Notes under the pieces: model-generated
The model's input: the letters and a program-made list of their open reading frames with translations, nothing else
Database searches by the model: none
What the model was told of the DNA's origin: nothing
Source: Planctomycetota bacterium
GTDB lineage: Bacteria; Planctomycetota; UBA1135; GCA-002686595
Assembly (NCBI GenBank): GCA_002686945.1
Contig: NYYZ01000002.1
Coordinates: 136,010-200,009, forward strand
Direction: 5' to 3'
Length of the DNA: 64,000 bases
Made by a program: the position numbers and the translations under genes
Shown here: piece by piece, positions 1 to 8,970 of the stretch
How positions within the stretch are numbered: the stretch's first letter is position 1
Layout of the letters: the number at the start of each line of letters is the position of its first letter

Positions 1-1
1 G

Positions 2-565
2 ATTGCCGCCCGCTTTCGACCAGAGGATCGTGTGCAACTCCTGGTTCATGGCTTGCATGATGACGGCCTGACTCCCGAGCAGGCCCAGCGCAGATTGCAG
101 GCAGGCTTTGAGGTCTTCCTCGCTCTCGAAGGGGAGTGGAGTGCCGACGCCCTGTTGGTGGCCCAGGCCCTCCACCTGCGTGCCCAGGCCCCCTGGTCTG
201 CCTTCTGCTTGGAGGGGATTCAGCGCCGTCTGGGGCACCTGGACCTGGCCCTTGAGACCATCGATCAGATGTTGGGTCCCGTCTCTGCCGCTCGGGGTCC
301 TGTCTGGCAGTCCTTGATGGGTCGCCGGGCCATCGTCCACGCAGGGGCTGGCGATCGTGATCTGGCGCGGGCTGATCTGGGCAGGCTGCTGTCCTCAGGG
401 GCGGCCGATGCACATCAGATCCTGGGCCTGGAGGCCCTGTTGGACCGGCAGTGGCAGGTCTCCAGCGCCCACTTTGGCGTGTTGCTGGACAGCAGCCGAA
501 GGTCTGGGGAGCCCCATCCACCCTGGGCCCTGCGTGGTTATGGTGTGTCCTTGCTCCCCAGGTGA
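2..565 (+). CDS. hypothetical TPR-like protein, 5'-truncated by window edge
   Basis: Frame is open from base 2 (IAARFRPEDRVQLLVHG...) to the stop at 565; helical Ala/Leu-rich repeat-like protein. Confidence 0.6.
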   Translation: MAARFRPEDRVQLLVHGLHDDGLTPEQAQRRLQAGFEVFLALEGEWSADALLVAQALHLRAQAPWSAFCLEGIQRRLGHLDLALETIDQMLGPVSAARGPVWQSLMGRRAIVHAGAGDRDLARADLGRLLSSGAADAHQILGLEALLDRQWQVSSAHFGVLLDSSRRSGEPHPPWALRGYGVSLLPR

Positions 566-702
566 ACTAGAGGTGGGGGATAGCCTCAGGGCATCCCCAA
601 CAAGCGAAATCCGACCTTCCCGGCCACTTTCAGTCCTGGTGCTTGCCATTCACCCCCCGTCCGATGATCCTAGAGGCTCCTCTTCTTGAGCCCCTCATAA
701 CC

Positions 703-1971
703 ATGCTGCGACTAGCCCTTCTTGCCGCCCCTCTACTGTGCCTCTCAGCGGTCAGCCCTGCCATCGCTCCCGCCCTGGACGGACCCTACCTCAAGGACAC
801 TGACCTGAAGAGATTGGCCAAGACCTTCAACGACTACATCGAGGCCTCGGTGGCCAGAGAGGGTGTGCTGAATGCGGAAAACGAGGTGGAGAAGGCCTTG
901 GGGAAGCTGGAGCGCAAACTGCGCAAGGCGCCTGTGCAGGATGTTCTCGCCAGCCCACTCGACCTGGGCCGCGCTCTCTGGATGTCGCGGGAGTACGGCA
1001 AGAAGCGAGTCAAGTTTGGCAGCATCCAAGATGGCGAATATGACGTGACCGTTCCTGGTGGTGATGGTCCCCTCAAGTACGCAATCCTGGCGCCCGCTGC
1101 CTATGACAAGGGCAAGAAGAAAAGCTGGCCTCTCGTGCTCTGCATCCCAGACGTGGATGAGAACCACAGAGAGACCCTCCTGGAGAACTGGGCCGACGGG
1201 GATCTGCACAAGGAAGTGATCCTGGTCTGTCCGGAAATGCCCGAGGACGTGGACAAGTGGGGCGAGATGCCTGGCGTTGGGACCATGCTGATCCTCTTCC
1301 GCGCGATCTATGAGGATTGGGCCATCGACTACAATCAGGTTTTCCTGGCTGGGCGCGGCGCCGGAGTGGATGCGGCGCTCTCCATCGCCGGCAAGTTCCC
1401 TGAGTTGTTCGCCGGTGTTATAGGTCGGGCGGGTGATGCCCAACATGCGACCCCCGAGAACTTTTCCAATCTGCCCACTTGGTTCAGTGGTGGAGGATCC
1501 GGAGTCACTGCCTGGGCAGAGGCGATCAAAGCGGAGGGTTGGGAAAACTGCACCGTCGATCCTTCGGGCCGCGAGAAGGAAATCCTCGGCTGGCTGAACG
1601 ACACCCACCGAGACGGCGTACCCAGCGAGGTCACACTGGTTCCGGGCCGGCCCTTTCCCACCCGCGCCTACTGGCTTGAGGTTCCTGCCGGAGATGAGGA
1701 TGGTGGGCTGGTCAAGGCTCGGGTGGAGCGGGATGACAACACGATCCACATAGAAGCAACTCTGGTGCCTTCGGTCACCTTGCTGTTCAATGATCTTCTG
1801 GTGGATCTCTCCAAGCCCGTCAAGGTGGTCATCAACGGGGTAGAGCACACCGACCTCTTGCCCCGTAGCTACCGCACTTGCCTCAAGCTGATCTTTCGGG
1901 GCACCAACGATCCGGGCCGCATTTTTGTTGCCATGAAGACCTACTCGGTTCCTCCGCGGGCGAACAAGTGA
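703..1971 (+). CDS. secreted alpha/beta-hydrolase-like (esterase/phospholipase-type) protein
   Basis: Signal peptide MLRLALLAAPLLCLSAVSPA; hydrolase-like core WPLVLCIPDVDEN...VFLAGRGAGVDAALSIAGKFPELFAGVIGRAG. Confidence 0.65.
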   Translation: MLRLALLAAPLLCLSAVSPAIAPALDGPYLKDTDLKRLAKTFNDYIEASVAREGVLNAENEVEKALGKLERKLRKAPVQDVLASPLDLGRALWMSREYGKKRVKFGSIQDGEYDVTVPGGDGPLKYAILAPAAYDKGKKKSWPLVLCIPDVDENHRETLLENWADGDLHKEVILVCPEMPEDVDKWGEMPGVGTMLILFRAIYEDWAIDYNQVFLAGRGAGVDAALSIAGKFPELFAGVIGRAGDAQHATPENFSNLPTWFSGGGSGVTAWAEAIKAEGWENCTVDPSGREKEILGWLNDTHRDGVPSEVTLVPGRPFPTRAYWLEVPAGDEDGGLVKARVERDDNTIHIEATLVPSVTLLFNDLLVDLSKPVKVVINGVEHTDLLPRSYRTCLKLIFRGTNDPGRIFVAMKTYSVPPRANK

Positions 1972-3602
1972 CGGTGGACGAACGCCCTGTCCCCGGGGGC
2001 GCTTCGGCCCCCCTTGTCCTGCTCTGCTGTGCCCTGGCGGGAGCGGGCACCATGGTGGTGGAGCTTGCGGCGGTGCGCCTTGTGGCACCTTGGTTCGGAG
2101 CCAGCCACGTGGTCTGGAGCAATGTGATCGGCGTTGTGCTGCTTGCTCTGACCATGGGTTATGTGTTGGGTGGGCGTCTGGCCTGTGGGGCGCGACCGGC
2201 TCGCTCCATGGGGGTGGCCATTGCCGTAGCCGCGGTTTGGGTGGCCCTGCTGCCCTTTGGGGCCCAGAGCATCTGTCGCCTGTTCATGCCCGAAGCGACC
2301 GCACTGGATCAGGCCCTGGTTCTCTTTACCTGGGGTAGCTTTTCGGCGTCCCTGTTGTTGTTCTTGCCAGCGGCCGTGCTGCTCGGTGCAGTCTCACCTC
2401 TTGCCACGGAAGTGCTTGCGCGTCTGGAGCACCTGCGCGCGGGGCAGGCCGGGGGCCGCGTGTTGGCGGCCGCCACCCTGGGCAGTTTGCTGGGTGTTTT
2501 TGGCACGAGCCACCTGTTGCTGCCCATGCTCGGTGTGCGCGGCACGTTCCTGCTGGCGGCGGTTTTCCTGATGGGGGGCGCGACTCTCTTGCTTTGGTGT
2601 GCGAGAGACTCCCGCCTGCTGCTTCTGCTTTGGTTGCCCTTGCTTGGGCTCGGACAACTCGATGCGCATGGTCCCGCAGTCTCACCGGGAGAGCGGCTCC
2701 TGGGCACGGCCGAGTCGGGCTATCAGTCGATCCGCGTAATCGAATCGGGGGAGGCAGACACTCAATCCCGCCGGATGGTGGTCAATGAGGCATTGGATTC
2801 GTTTCAGAGTGTCTGGGGCCCCAGTCCAGGCTTGCTAGGAGGGGGGCACTACTACGACCTGTTCACACTTCCTCTGGCCTGGCAGGAAGTACCTCCTTCC
2901 TGGAACCTGCTGGTGCTTGGGCTTGGAGCAGGAACGGCTGTGCGGGTGATGGGCGGGGTGCTGCCCGAAGACACGGATCTTGTCTGGACGGGAGTGGAGA
3001 TCGACCCTGCGGTTGTACGCTTGGGTCAGGAGCACATGGACCTGGCCGCAGAGCCTCCCAGCCAGATACTGACCGGTTGGGATTCCCGGGCCGCCCTGGC
3101 TGTGTTACCCGGTCCGTTTGAGCAGATCATTTTGGATTCCTACGCCAACAACATGGAGATCCCTTTCCATTTGGCCACCGTGGAGTTTTTTTCTGAGGCT
3201 CTGGCCAAGCTTTCTCCGGGAGGCTGGTTGACCCTCAATGCCGCGGGGTTCGGGGTGCAGGATTCTCTGATCGTTTCCTTGGCTGGCACTTTGGCCGCCG
3301 CAGCGGACAGTCGGGCCCTGATTCTGGAGGTGCCCTTCAGTCGGAACGCCATGGTTTTCGTGCGTCGGGATGGGGAGATCCCCTTCGGCACCGAAGCGGC
3401 GCAGTTTGAAGCACCCGCCCCGATCCAGGTCCTCCTGCAATCTCTAGGCGCACCGGGCACATTCCGCTGGGTGGAGCCCGCCAGCGCAGGAGACCTGCTG
3501 ACCGATGACCGCGCCCCGTTGGAGCAGTTGCAACGCGCCTCCATCGCCCGGGGCAGAGGGGATTGGGGTAAACAAGGTCTGGCACAGGAGAGCCGGCCGT
3601 GA
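1968..3602 (+). CDS. multi-pass membrane protein fused to spermidine synthase-like methyltransferase-fold domain
   Basis: GTG start overlaps upstream stop; N-terminal TM helices, then LLVLGLGAGTAVRVMGG...WTGVEIDPAVVRLGQEHMDL...IILDSYANNMEIPFHLATVEFF (spermidine synthase-like). Confidence 0.75.
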   Translation: MTVDERPVPGGASAPLVLLCCALAGAGTMVVELAAVRLVAPWFGASHVVWSNVIGVVLLALTMGYVLGGRLACGARPARSMGVAIAVAAVWVALLPFGAQSICRLFMPEATALDQALVLFTWGSFSASLLLFLPAAVLLGAVSPLATEVLARLEHLRAGQAGGRVLAAATLGSLLGVFGTSHLLLPMLGVRGTFLLAAVFLMGGATLLLWCARDSRLLLLLWLPLLGLGQLDAHGPAVSPGERLLGTAESGYQSIRVIESGEADTQSRRMVVNEALDSFQSVWGPSPGLLGGGHYYDLFTLPLAWQEVPPSWNLLVLGLGAGTAVRVMGGVLPEDTDLVWTGVEIDPAVVRLGQEHMDLAAEPPSQILTGWDSRAALAVLPGPFEQIILDSYANNMEIPFHLATVEFFSEALAKLSPGGWLTLNAAGFGVQDSLIVSLAGTLAAAADSRALILEVPFSRNAMVFVRRDGEIPFGTEAAQFEAPAPIQVLLQSLGAPGTFRWVEPASAGDLLTDDRAPLEQLQRASIARGRGDWGKQGLAQESRP

Positions 3603-4144
3603 TTGCTGCGGCCGTATTGCTCTGTTTGGGTGGTGAGCTCAGTGACCCAGGACCTCAGGATCAGGTTGCTCGCTACCGCGCCCTGCTGGCCGCCGGTCAA
3701 TACGTGCAGGCCATCACCGTGGCTGGCGGAATCCAAGATGACCTTGTGCGCCAACAGTCACAGGTGGAGGCACGCTACTGGTGCGGAGACCTGAGCGGGG
3801 CCCTCGCCGTCGCGCGTTCCGCGCTCGCTGCCCACCCTGATGACTTGCAGTTGTTGAATATGGGGGCGGACCTGGCCCTGCAGTTGTTGCAGATCGAGGA
3901 GGGCATCCGCTGGAGTCAGAGCCTTGCTCGTCTGGCCATTGAAGCCCCCGAGCTGCCCCAGGAAACCCGCGAGTTCTACAGCACCAAGGCCCGCAATCAT
4001 CTGGCTCTGGCCGTTGAAGCCCGTCACGCCCAGGATTCTCGTGCCAGCGCCCTGTTTCGCGCCCAGCTCACCGTTGTCCTCGTGTGCCTGCTGGCCGCGG
4101 GAGTCGGGGCTGCGGCCTGCCACAAATCCGGACGCTTTAGTTGA
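3599..4144 (+). CDS. TPR-like protein with C-terminal TM helix
   Basis: 4-nt overlap with the previous gene; repeat-like helices, C-terminal LTVVLVCLLAAGVGAAAC. Confidence 0.55.
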   Translation: MIAAAVLLCLGGELSDPGPQDQVARYRALLAAGQYVQAITVAGGIQDDLVRQQSQVEARYWCGDLSGALAVARSALAAHPDDLQLLNMGADLALQLLQIEEGIRWSQSLARLAIEAPELPQETREFYSTKARNHLALAVEARHAQDSRASALFRAQLTVVLVCLLAAGVGAAACHKSGRFS

Positions 4145-4183
4145 GGTTGTGAGTCGAGGGCTTGCGGGTATGGCGACACAAAA

Positions 4184-4215
4184 GGAGCTGCCCGCTGAAT
4201 TCAGCGGGCAGCTCC
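4184..4215. terminator. perfect 32-nt palindrome, likely bidirectional terminator between convergent genes
   Basis: GGAGCTGCCCGCTGAATTCAGCGGGCAGCTCC is fully self-complementary; lies between the convergent stops at 4144 (+) and 4254 (-). Confidence 0.6.
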
Positions 4216-4253
4216 TCATGACCTCGCCGGGCTGACCCGGTAATCAAAGACGC

Positions 4254-6398
4254 TCAAAGAATATCCAGGATGCCCGTGCCGCCGCCGGTCAGGGTCGTGG
4301 AGTTTGCGCGGTAGTTGATGTCCTGGCCGATCTTGGAGTTCCAAGGCAGCATCTCTTTGTCACACACGATCCCCAGGGCCACCGCCGCGAAGCCGCGGGC
4401 GCCACCGGTCATCTTGGGACTCTGGAGCATCTCCACCAAAGGCTCGATTGAGTTGCGATCGCCGATCTGGCCCAAGGCCGTGGCGATGGCAGCTTGAGTG
4501 GCCATTCCCTTGGCGTTCGCCAGCATGTCCACCAGCTTGGGCACGATGGCCTTGTCGCCCAGCAAACCCAGGGAGATTGCAGCCTGCTTGAGCAGGTCGG
4601 GGCGGTACTTGGCTTCTTCGATCAGAACCTGGATCTGCTCCACCGGGCGGGGGTCACCGATCAGGCCGAGGGCCACGCAGCAGTAACCGCGGGCCTCGTC
4701 ATCACCGGTGAAGTAGTCCAGCTTGTCGATGATCAGATTGATCGCGTCGACGTTCTTGCTCATACCCAAGCCAAGTACATAGGCGCCGATGTCCGCGGGA
4801 CGACGGCAGTCCTTTGTGGCCGCTTGCAGGGCAAGAATCGAGGTGGTATCCAGGCTCTGGCCTGCTTCCAAGAGATCCCAACTCTGCACGCCGATGGCCA
4901 GACCGGCCCAGGGCTTGAGTTGTACCTTGCCGCGACCGAGGGTCTTGGTGAGGGCTGATTCCACTTCTTCGCGGCCGCCCCAGGGCTTCTCGCCGATGCC
5001 GGCGCGGGCACCGATTTGGGACAGAGCTATGAGTGAGAATCGTCGGGCCTGTTGACGGCCCTTGGATGCGACCTCACGCAGACCAGCACGGATCTTGTTG
5101 TCGACGGCCTTGGCCCCATCGTCGTCGCAGTTGCCGATCTGGCCCAGGGCCAGGGCGGCACTCATTTTCAGCTCGCGTTGCGTGTAGTCGCTACGCTCGC
5201 GAATGGCTTCGAGCAGCATCTCGGACACTGCCGCGCGCTGAGTTTTGGCCTCTTCGCCGGTCAGGTCTTCAAGCAGCATGGCCATGGAGCGGGGCGCGTG
5301 GGCGCGCACCAGATAATGGCGCGTGCTCTTGTTGGCGCGCACGTTGCGCTCGTTGAAGTAGTCGAGCAGGAAGGCGAGTTGGGCCTGGCGCGAGACCACA
5401 TGGGGCAGGTTGCCCTTCATCTCATCTTCGCTGAGTTCTGGAACTGCTTCCACCGCGTCTACACGGGTCAAGCCGAAGGCCACCATGGCGGCGATCTTGA
5501 TGTCCCGGGTAGCGAAATTTGGAGAAGTCAAAACGTCGGCCAGATGCTCGGCGATCTGCTTGCGCAGTTCGTTGTCGCCGGAGCGGTAACCGAGTAGACC
5601 CAAGCCATAGGCGGCGAAGGCTCGGGTGCGCAGAGATACCTGTGTGGAACCCACGGCTTTGCGGCCAATGGGCCCGTCGTTCATCAATTCCACCAAGATA
5701 TCGATGCTGCCCTCATCGGCCAAGATGCCCAAGGCCACGGCAGCGGTCTCGGCTATCTCTTGACTGGAGTCGTCGAGGAACTTCATGATTTCCTTTTGGA
5801 AACGCGACTCGCCGCTTTCGTCCTGCTCGTCACCGATTTTGGCCAGGGCGATCATGGCGCCGGTGACGATGTCATTGTGACGTTCCTTTGCAAGGGCCTC
5901 GAGCAGTGCGGGAACCACTACATTGTCGATCTGTTCTTTGGTGGGGCGCAGGGTTTCTTTGGCCTGCTCCTTTTGACCATGGCCCAGAAAAAACTCAGCG
6001 GAGCCGGTTTGGATGTTGCCATCGTGGATGTGGCTCTTCAGGTTGAGGTAGGGGTCTTTGTTGAATCCCCACCAAAAATCCCAACGGGTCAGGTCGGGTC
6101 CGGCGTCGCCGCCACCTTGGGTCGTGGGGCCCTGAGTCTGGCCCGGAGCCGGGGTGCCGGCGGGGGTACCAGGTGCCGCAGCGGGGGTGCCAGGGGTGGA
6201 AGGTGCGGGGGTGGTGGGAGCACCAGGAGCCGGGGCTCCAGGGGCAGCGCCGCCGCCTCCTCCGCCACCACCGGCGCCGGGGGGCACCGTGTCACCGGGA
6301 CCCCGGTAGGTGCCGCCGTGGCCCACGGAAAAGTCGCTCAGGGCAATGGTGCTGGCTGCCATCAAGGCGCCGATAAGGATGAGTTTTTTCATGGTCAT
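4254..6398 (-). CDS. secreted HEAT-repeat protein with Gly/Pro/Ala-rich N-terminal linker
   Basis: Signal peptide MKKLILIGALMAASTIA; many HEAT-like units (ALLEALAKERHNDIVTGAMIALAKIGD, AAVALGILADEGSIDILVELM, AAIATALGQIGDRNSIEPLVEML). Confidence 0.8.
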   Translation of the reverse strand: MTMKKLILIGALMAASTIALSDFSVGHGGTYRGPGDTVPPGAGGGGGGGGAAPGAPAPGAPTTPAPSTPGTPAAAPGTPAGTPAPGQTQGPTTQGGGDAGPDLTRWDFWWGFNKDPYLNLKSHIHDGNIQTGSAEFFLGHGQKEQAKETLRPTKEQIDNVVVPALLEALAKERHNDIVTGAMIALAKIGDEQDESGESRFQKEIMKFLDDSSQEIAETAAVALGILADEGSIDILVELMNDGPIGRKAVGSTQVSLRTRAFAAYGLGLLGYRSGDNELRKQIAEHLADVLTSPNFATRDIKIAAMVAFGLTRVDAVEAVPELSEDEMKGNLPHVVSRQAQLAFLLDYFNERNVRANKSTRHYLVRAHAPRSMAMLLEDLTGEEAKTQRAAVSEMLLEAIRERSDYTQRELKMSAALALGQIGNCDDDGAKAVDNKIRAGLREVASKGRQQARRFSLIALSQIGARAGIGEKPWGGREEVESALTKTLGRGKVQLKPWAGLAIGVQSWDLLEAGQSLDTTSILALQAATKDCRRPADIGAYVLGLGMSKNVDAINLIIDKLDYFTGDDEARGYCCVALGLIGDPRPVEQIQVLIEEAKYRPDLLKQAAISLGLLGDKAIVPKLVDMLANAKGMATQAAIATALGQIGDRNSIEPLVEMLQSPKMTGGARGFAAVALGIVCDKEMLPWNSKIGQDINYRANSTTLTGGGTGILDIL

Positions 6399-6838
6399 TC
6401 GATGGGAATGGGTGTCTCTTGCTGAGGTGAATTCTTCAGGACTGCTTGAACAGCTTCTGTCTGATTCCGTGCGGTGCGTTTGAGTGCGGTGTGTCTGGTT
6501 TGTGCCCCAGTTGGGATCTCCCAGCTGGGCTTTCTGCTGGCTTGCAGAAGGACCGAGTGGGCGCCATTCCAGGGCGGTATGGCCCCAGCGAACTTGCCGG
6601 GGTTGTGTTTATCCTCTGCAAGGGGCGTGCCGCCAGGTGCCTGTGATAGGGCTTCCAGGATAGGATCGTGGGGGCTCAAGCGCAATGCGTGGGGTTATGG
6701 GGAAGTGGTTTCTGGGGTCGCTGGTGGCAACTGTGGACAGGGGTCTAGCAGCCTCGCCGATCCGTGTTTCCCCTGGGGAACACAGGTGTTCCCTTTGAGG
6801 GGGTCCCATTGGGGCCCACCAGGCGGCAGACTATACCC

Positions 6839-8206
6839 ATGGCAGGTGCAGCAAGGACCCATTCGGAACTGGAGCCCCTTTTCAGGTGCCTGTTGGCTAG
6901 GAGTTCCGCGCAGGGCCCGCCCTCGCCGGAAGCCCTTCTCAAGGACCTTCTGGAAGCCTCCCCAGGGCTGCTGGCCCTTGGTTACCTGCCCCTGGGCGGC
7001 CAGGCCTGGCGTACCCCAGGCTGTGGGCGGCTGACCAATGGCCTCTTGGGAGAGGCCGCCTGGGCCAGCGCTGGCAGTCGGGGGAGGCCCCCCGCGAAGA
7101 TTTCAGGCTCCTGGAGGGTGCAGCCGGCGATGGGGGAGGAGGGTCTTGTTCAGCGAGGCCACCTGATTATCAGAAGCCACTCCCAGGGAATCCTTGAGGC
7201 AGTCGGCTGGGAAAGTCTGGCTGATGGGATCGGAGCCTTGGTGGCTCGTACCAATTCGTCTCAACAATCCGAGCATCTGCTCGCCCTGGGTGCGCGCTCG
7301 GCAAGTCTGGCCCATGACCTGCGCAATCGTCTGACCGGTGTCATGCTTGAATCCTGCCGCATGCGCATGGACGACAGGGCCGTGGGCTTTGGGCAGTTGG
7401 AGGATCATCTCATGGAGGCCGCAGAACTCTGCGGCCGGGTATTGGATTCTGAAGGTCCAGGTCCCGGTGCCCCTCTGGGAACGTGCCCTGCAGCCAGCCG
7501 ACTCGATCTCTGCCAGGTTGCTGCCTCCGCCTTGGAGCGATCCAAGTCGACAATCCGGGCAGGATCAGCGGCGCTGCCCCCGGAAGTCATCAACGACCTG
7601 CCTGCCAGAGGTCAGGTATTCGCCAACCGCGCTCTGTTGGAGGATGCCCTGGTCAACCTGATCGTCAACGCCGCGGAAGCAGCTGGTTCCCGGGGCAAGG
7701 TGCGAGTTGGACTGACCCAGGAGCGCGGCTTGTCCGGATTTTGGGTACAGGACAACGGTCGGGGTCTGCCCGCGGGTGCCACCGAGCCGGGGGCCAGCAA
7801 CGGCGGCACCGGTCATGGGTTGAGTGGAGTCATCGAGTGTGCTCGTCGCCACGGGGGCGAACTGATCTATTCGCGGAAAGAGGGGTTTACGCGTCTTGAG
7901 TTGTTTTGCCTCGATGCTTGTCACCTTGAGGGCTCCTGGCAGATCCACTTTGACCCCCTGGGGGGACGTCTTGTACGGAGAGCAGCCAGCCGTGGGCCAC
8001 TGACACTCTGCACTCAACGCCTCGACTACGCCATCCGTTGGATGGACCTTCTGACCCCTGAAGTTGCGGGCGAAGTGCATGCCTGGCGTGGTTCGCCTGG
8101 ACTGGGAAGGCTGACCCGCCTGGTGGGTGGTTGGGGCAGTCAGCACGTGAAACTTGTGCTCCACAGCGGCGCTCTCAACGAGGGCCCCTGGGCGTTCGCC
8201 TCCTAG
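6839..8206 (+). CDS. soluble histidine kinase-like protein (DHp + HATPase_c) with novel C-terminal extension
   Basis: DHp-like [16 protein letters not shown]; HATPase N box [16 protein letters not shown]1 [10 protein letters not shown]2 [10 protein letters not shown]; start uncertain (ORF opens at 6764). Confidence 0.75.
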   Translation: MAGAARTHSELEPLFRCLLARSSAQGPPSPEALLKDLLEASPGLLALGYLPLGGQAWRTPGCGRLTNGLLGEAAWASAGSRGRPPAKISGSWRVQPAMGEEGLVQRGHLIIRSHSQGILEAVGWESLADGIGALVARTNSSQQSEHLLALGARSASLAHDLRNRLTGVMLESCRMRMDDRAVGFGQLEDHLMEAAELCGRVLDSEGPGPGAPLGTCPAASRLDLCQVAASALERSKSTIRAGSAALPPEVINDLPARGQVFANRALLEDALVNLIVNAAEAAGSRGKVRVGLTQERGLSGFWVQDNGRGLPAGATEPGASNGGTGHGLSGVIECARRHGGELIYSRKEGFTRLELFCLDACHLEGSWQIHFDPLGGRLVRRAASRGPLTLCTQRLDYAIRWMDLLTPEVAGEVHAWRGSPGLGRLTRLVGGWGSQHVKLVLHSGALNEGPWAFAS

Positions 8207-8970
8207 CGGGACAAAATACTGGCTCGTAGATACTCGCGATTCATGCGCGCGATGTTGTCTGTCGAGATCCCCTTGGGACAAGCAGCCATGCACTCGTAGT
8301 GATTTGTGCAGTGACCAAAGCCCTCGGCCTCCATTTGTTCCACCATGCCCAGCGCCCGGGACTCGCGCTCGGGAGCGCCTTGGGGAAGGAGGGCCAACTG
8401 ACTGACCTTGGCGGCAGTGAAAAGCATGGCGGCAGCGTTTGGGCAGGCTGCAACGCAGGCTCCGCACCCGATACAGGCCGCGGCATCCATGGCCAGATCT
8501 GCGTTCTGCTTGGGAATTGGCAAGGCGTTGGCGTCCTGGGGGGCGCCTGTGTTGACCGACACGTAGCCGCCTGCCTGGATGATGCGGTCCAAGGGAGAGC
8601 GGTCAATGATCAGATCCCGCAGGACGGGGAAGGCCTTTGCCCGGAAAGGCTCGATCCAGATCACATCTCCATCGTTGAAGCTGCGCATGTGGAGCTGGCA
8701 GGTCGTGGTCTCTGACTCGGGGCCGTGGGGTTTACCATTGATCACCAGGCTGCACATGCCGCAGATGCCCTCGCGGCAGTCGTGGTCGAAGGCAAAGGGC
8801 TCACGTCCCTCTCGCTGGAGATTCTCGTTGACCACATCAAGCATCTCCAGGAAGGACATGGCGGGGCTGGCCTCCCGGCTGTGGGTCTCGAATTCTCCCG
8901 CCGTATCTGGGCCGGACTGGCGCCAGATGTTGAGAGTCAACGTCAAGGTCTCGTCGCTGTGCCCGCCCAT
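8203..8970 (-). CDS. sdhB: succinate dehydrogenase/fumarate reductase iron-sulfur subunit
   Basis: [54 protein letters not shown]. Confidence 0.95.
   Translation of the reverse strand: MGGHSDETLTLTLNIWRQSGPDTAGEFETHSREASPAMSFLEMLDVVNENLQREGREPFAFDHDCREGICGMCSLVINGKPHGPESETTTCQLHMRSFNDGDVIWIEPFRAKAFPVLRDLIIDRSPLDRIIQAGGYVSVNTGAPQDANALPIPKQNADLAMDAAACIGCGACVAACPNAAAMLFTAAKVSQLALLPQGAPERESRALGMVEQMEAEGFGHCTNHYECMAACPKGISTDNIARMNREYLRASILSR

Noticed and set aside
745-2088. 447-aa minus-strand ORF
   Set aside because: Antisense to the well-supported hydrolase gene (703-1971); Pro/Arg/Gly-rich shadow ORF typical of high-GC DNA.
5760-6425. 221-aa plus-strand ORF rich in Gly/Arg/Ser
   Set aside because: Complement of the Gly/Pro/Ala linker region of the HEAT gene; artefact.
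7565-8467. 300-aa minus-strand ORF
   Set aside because: Overlaps the kinase and sdhB genes in non-coding frame; no domain.
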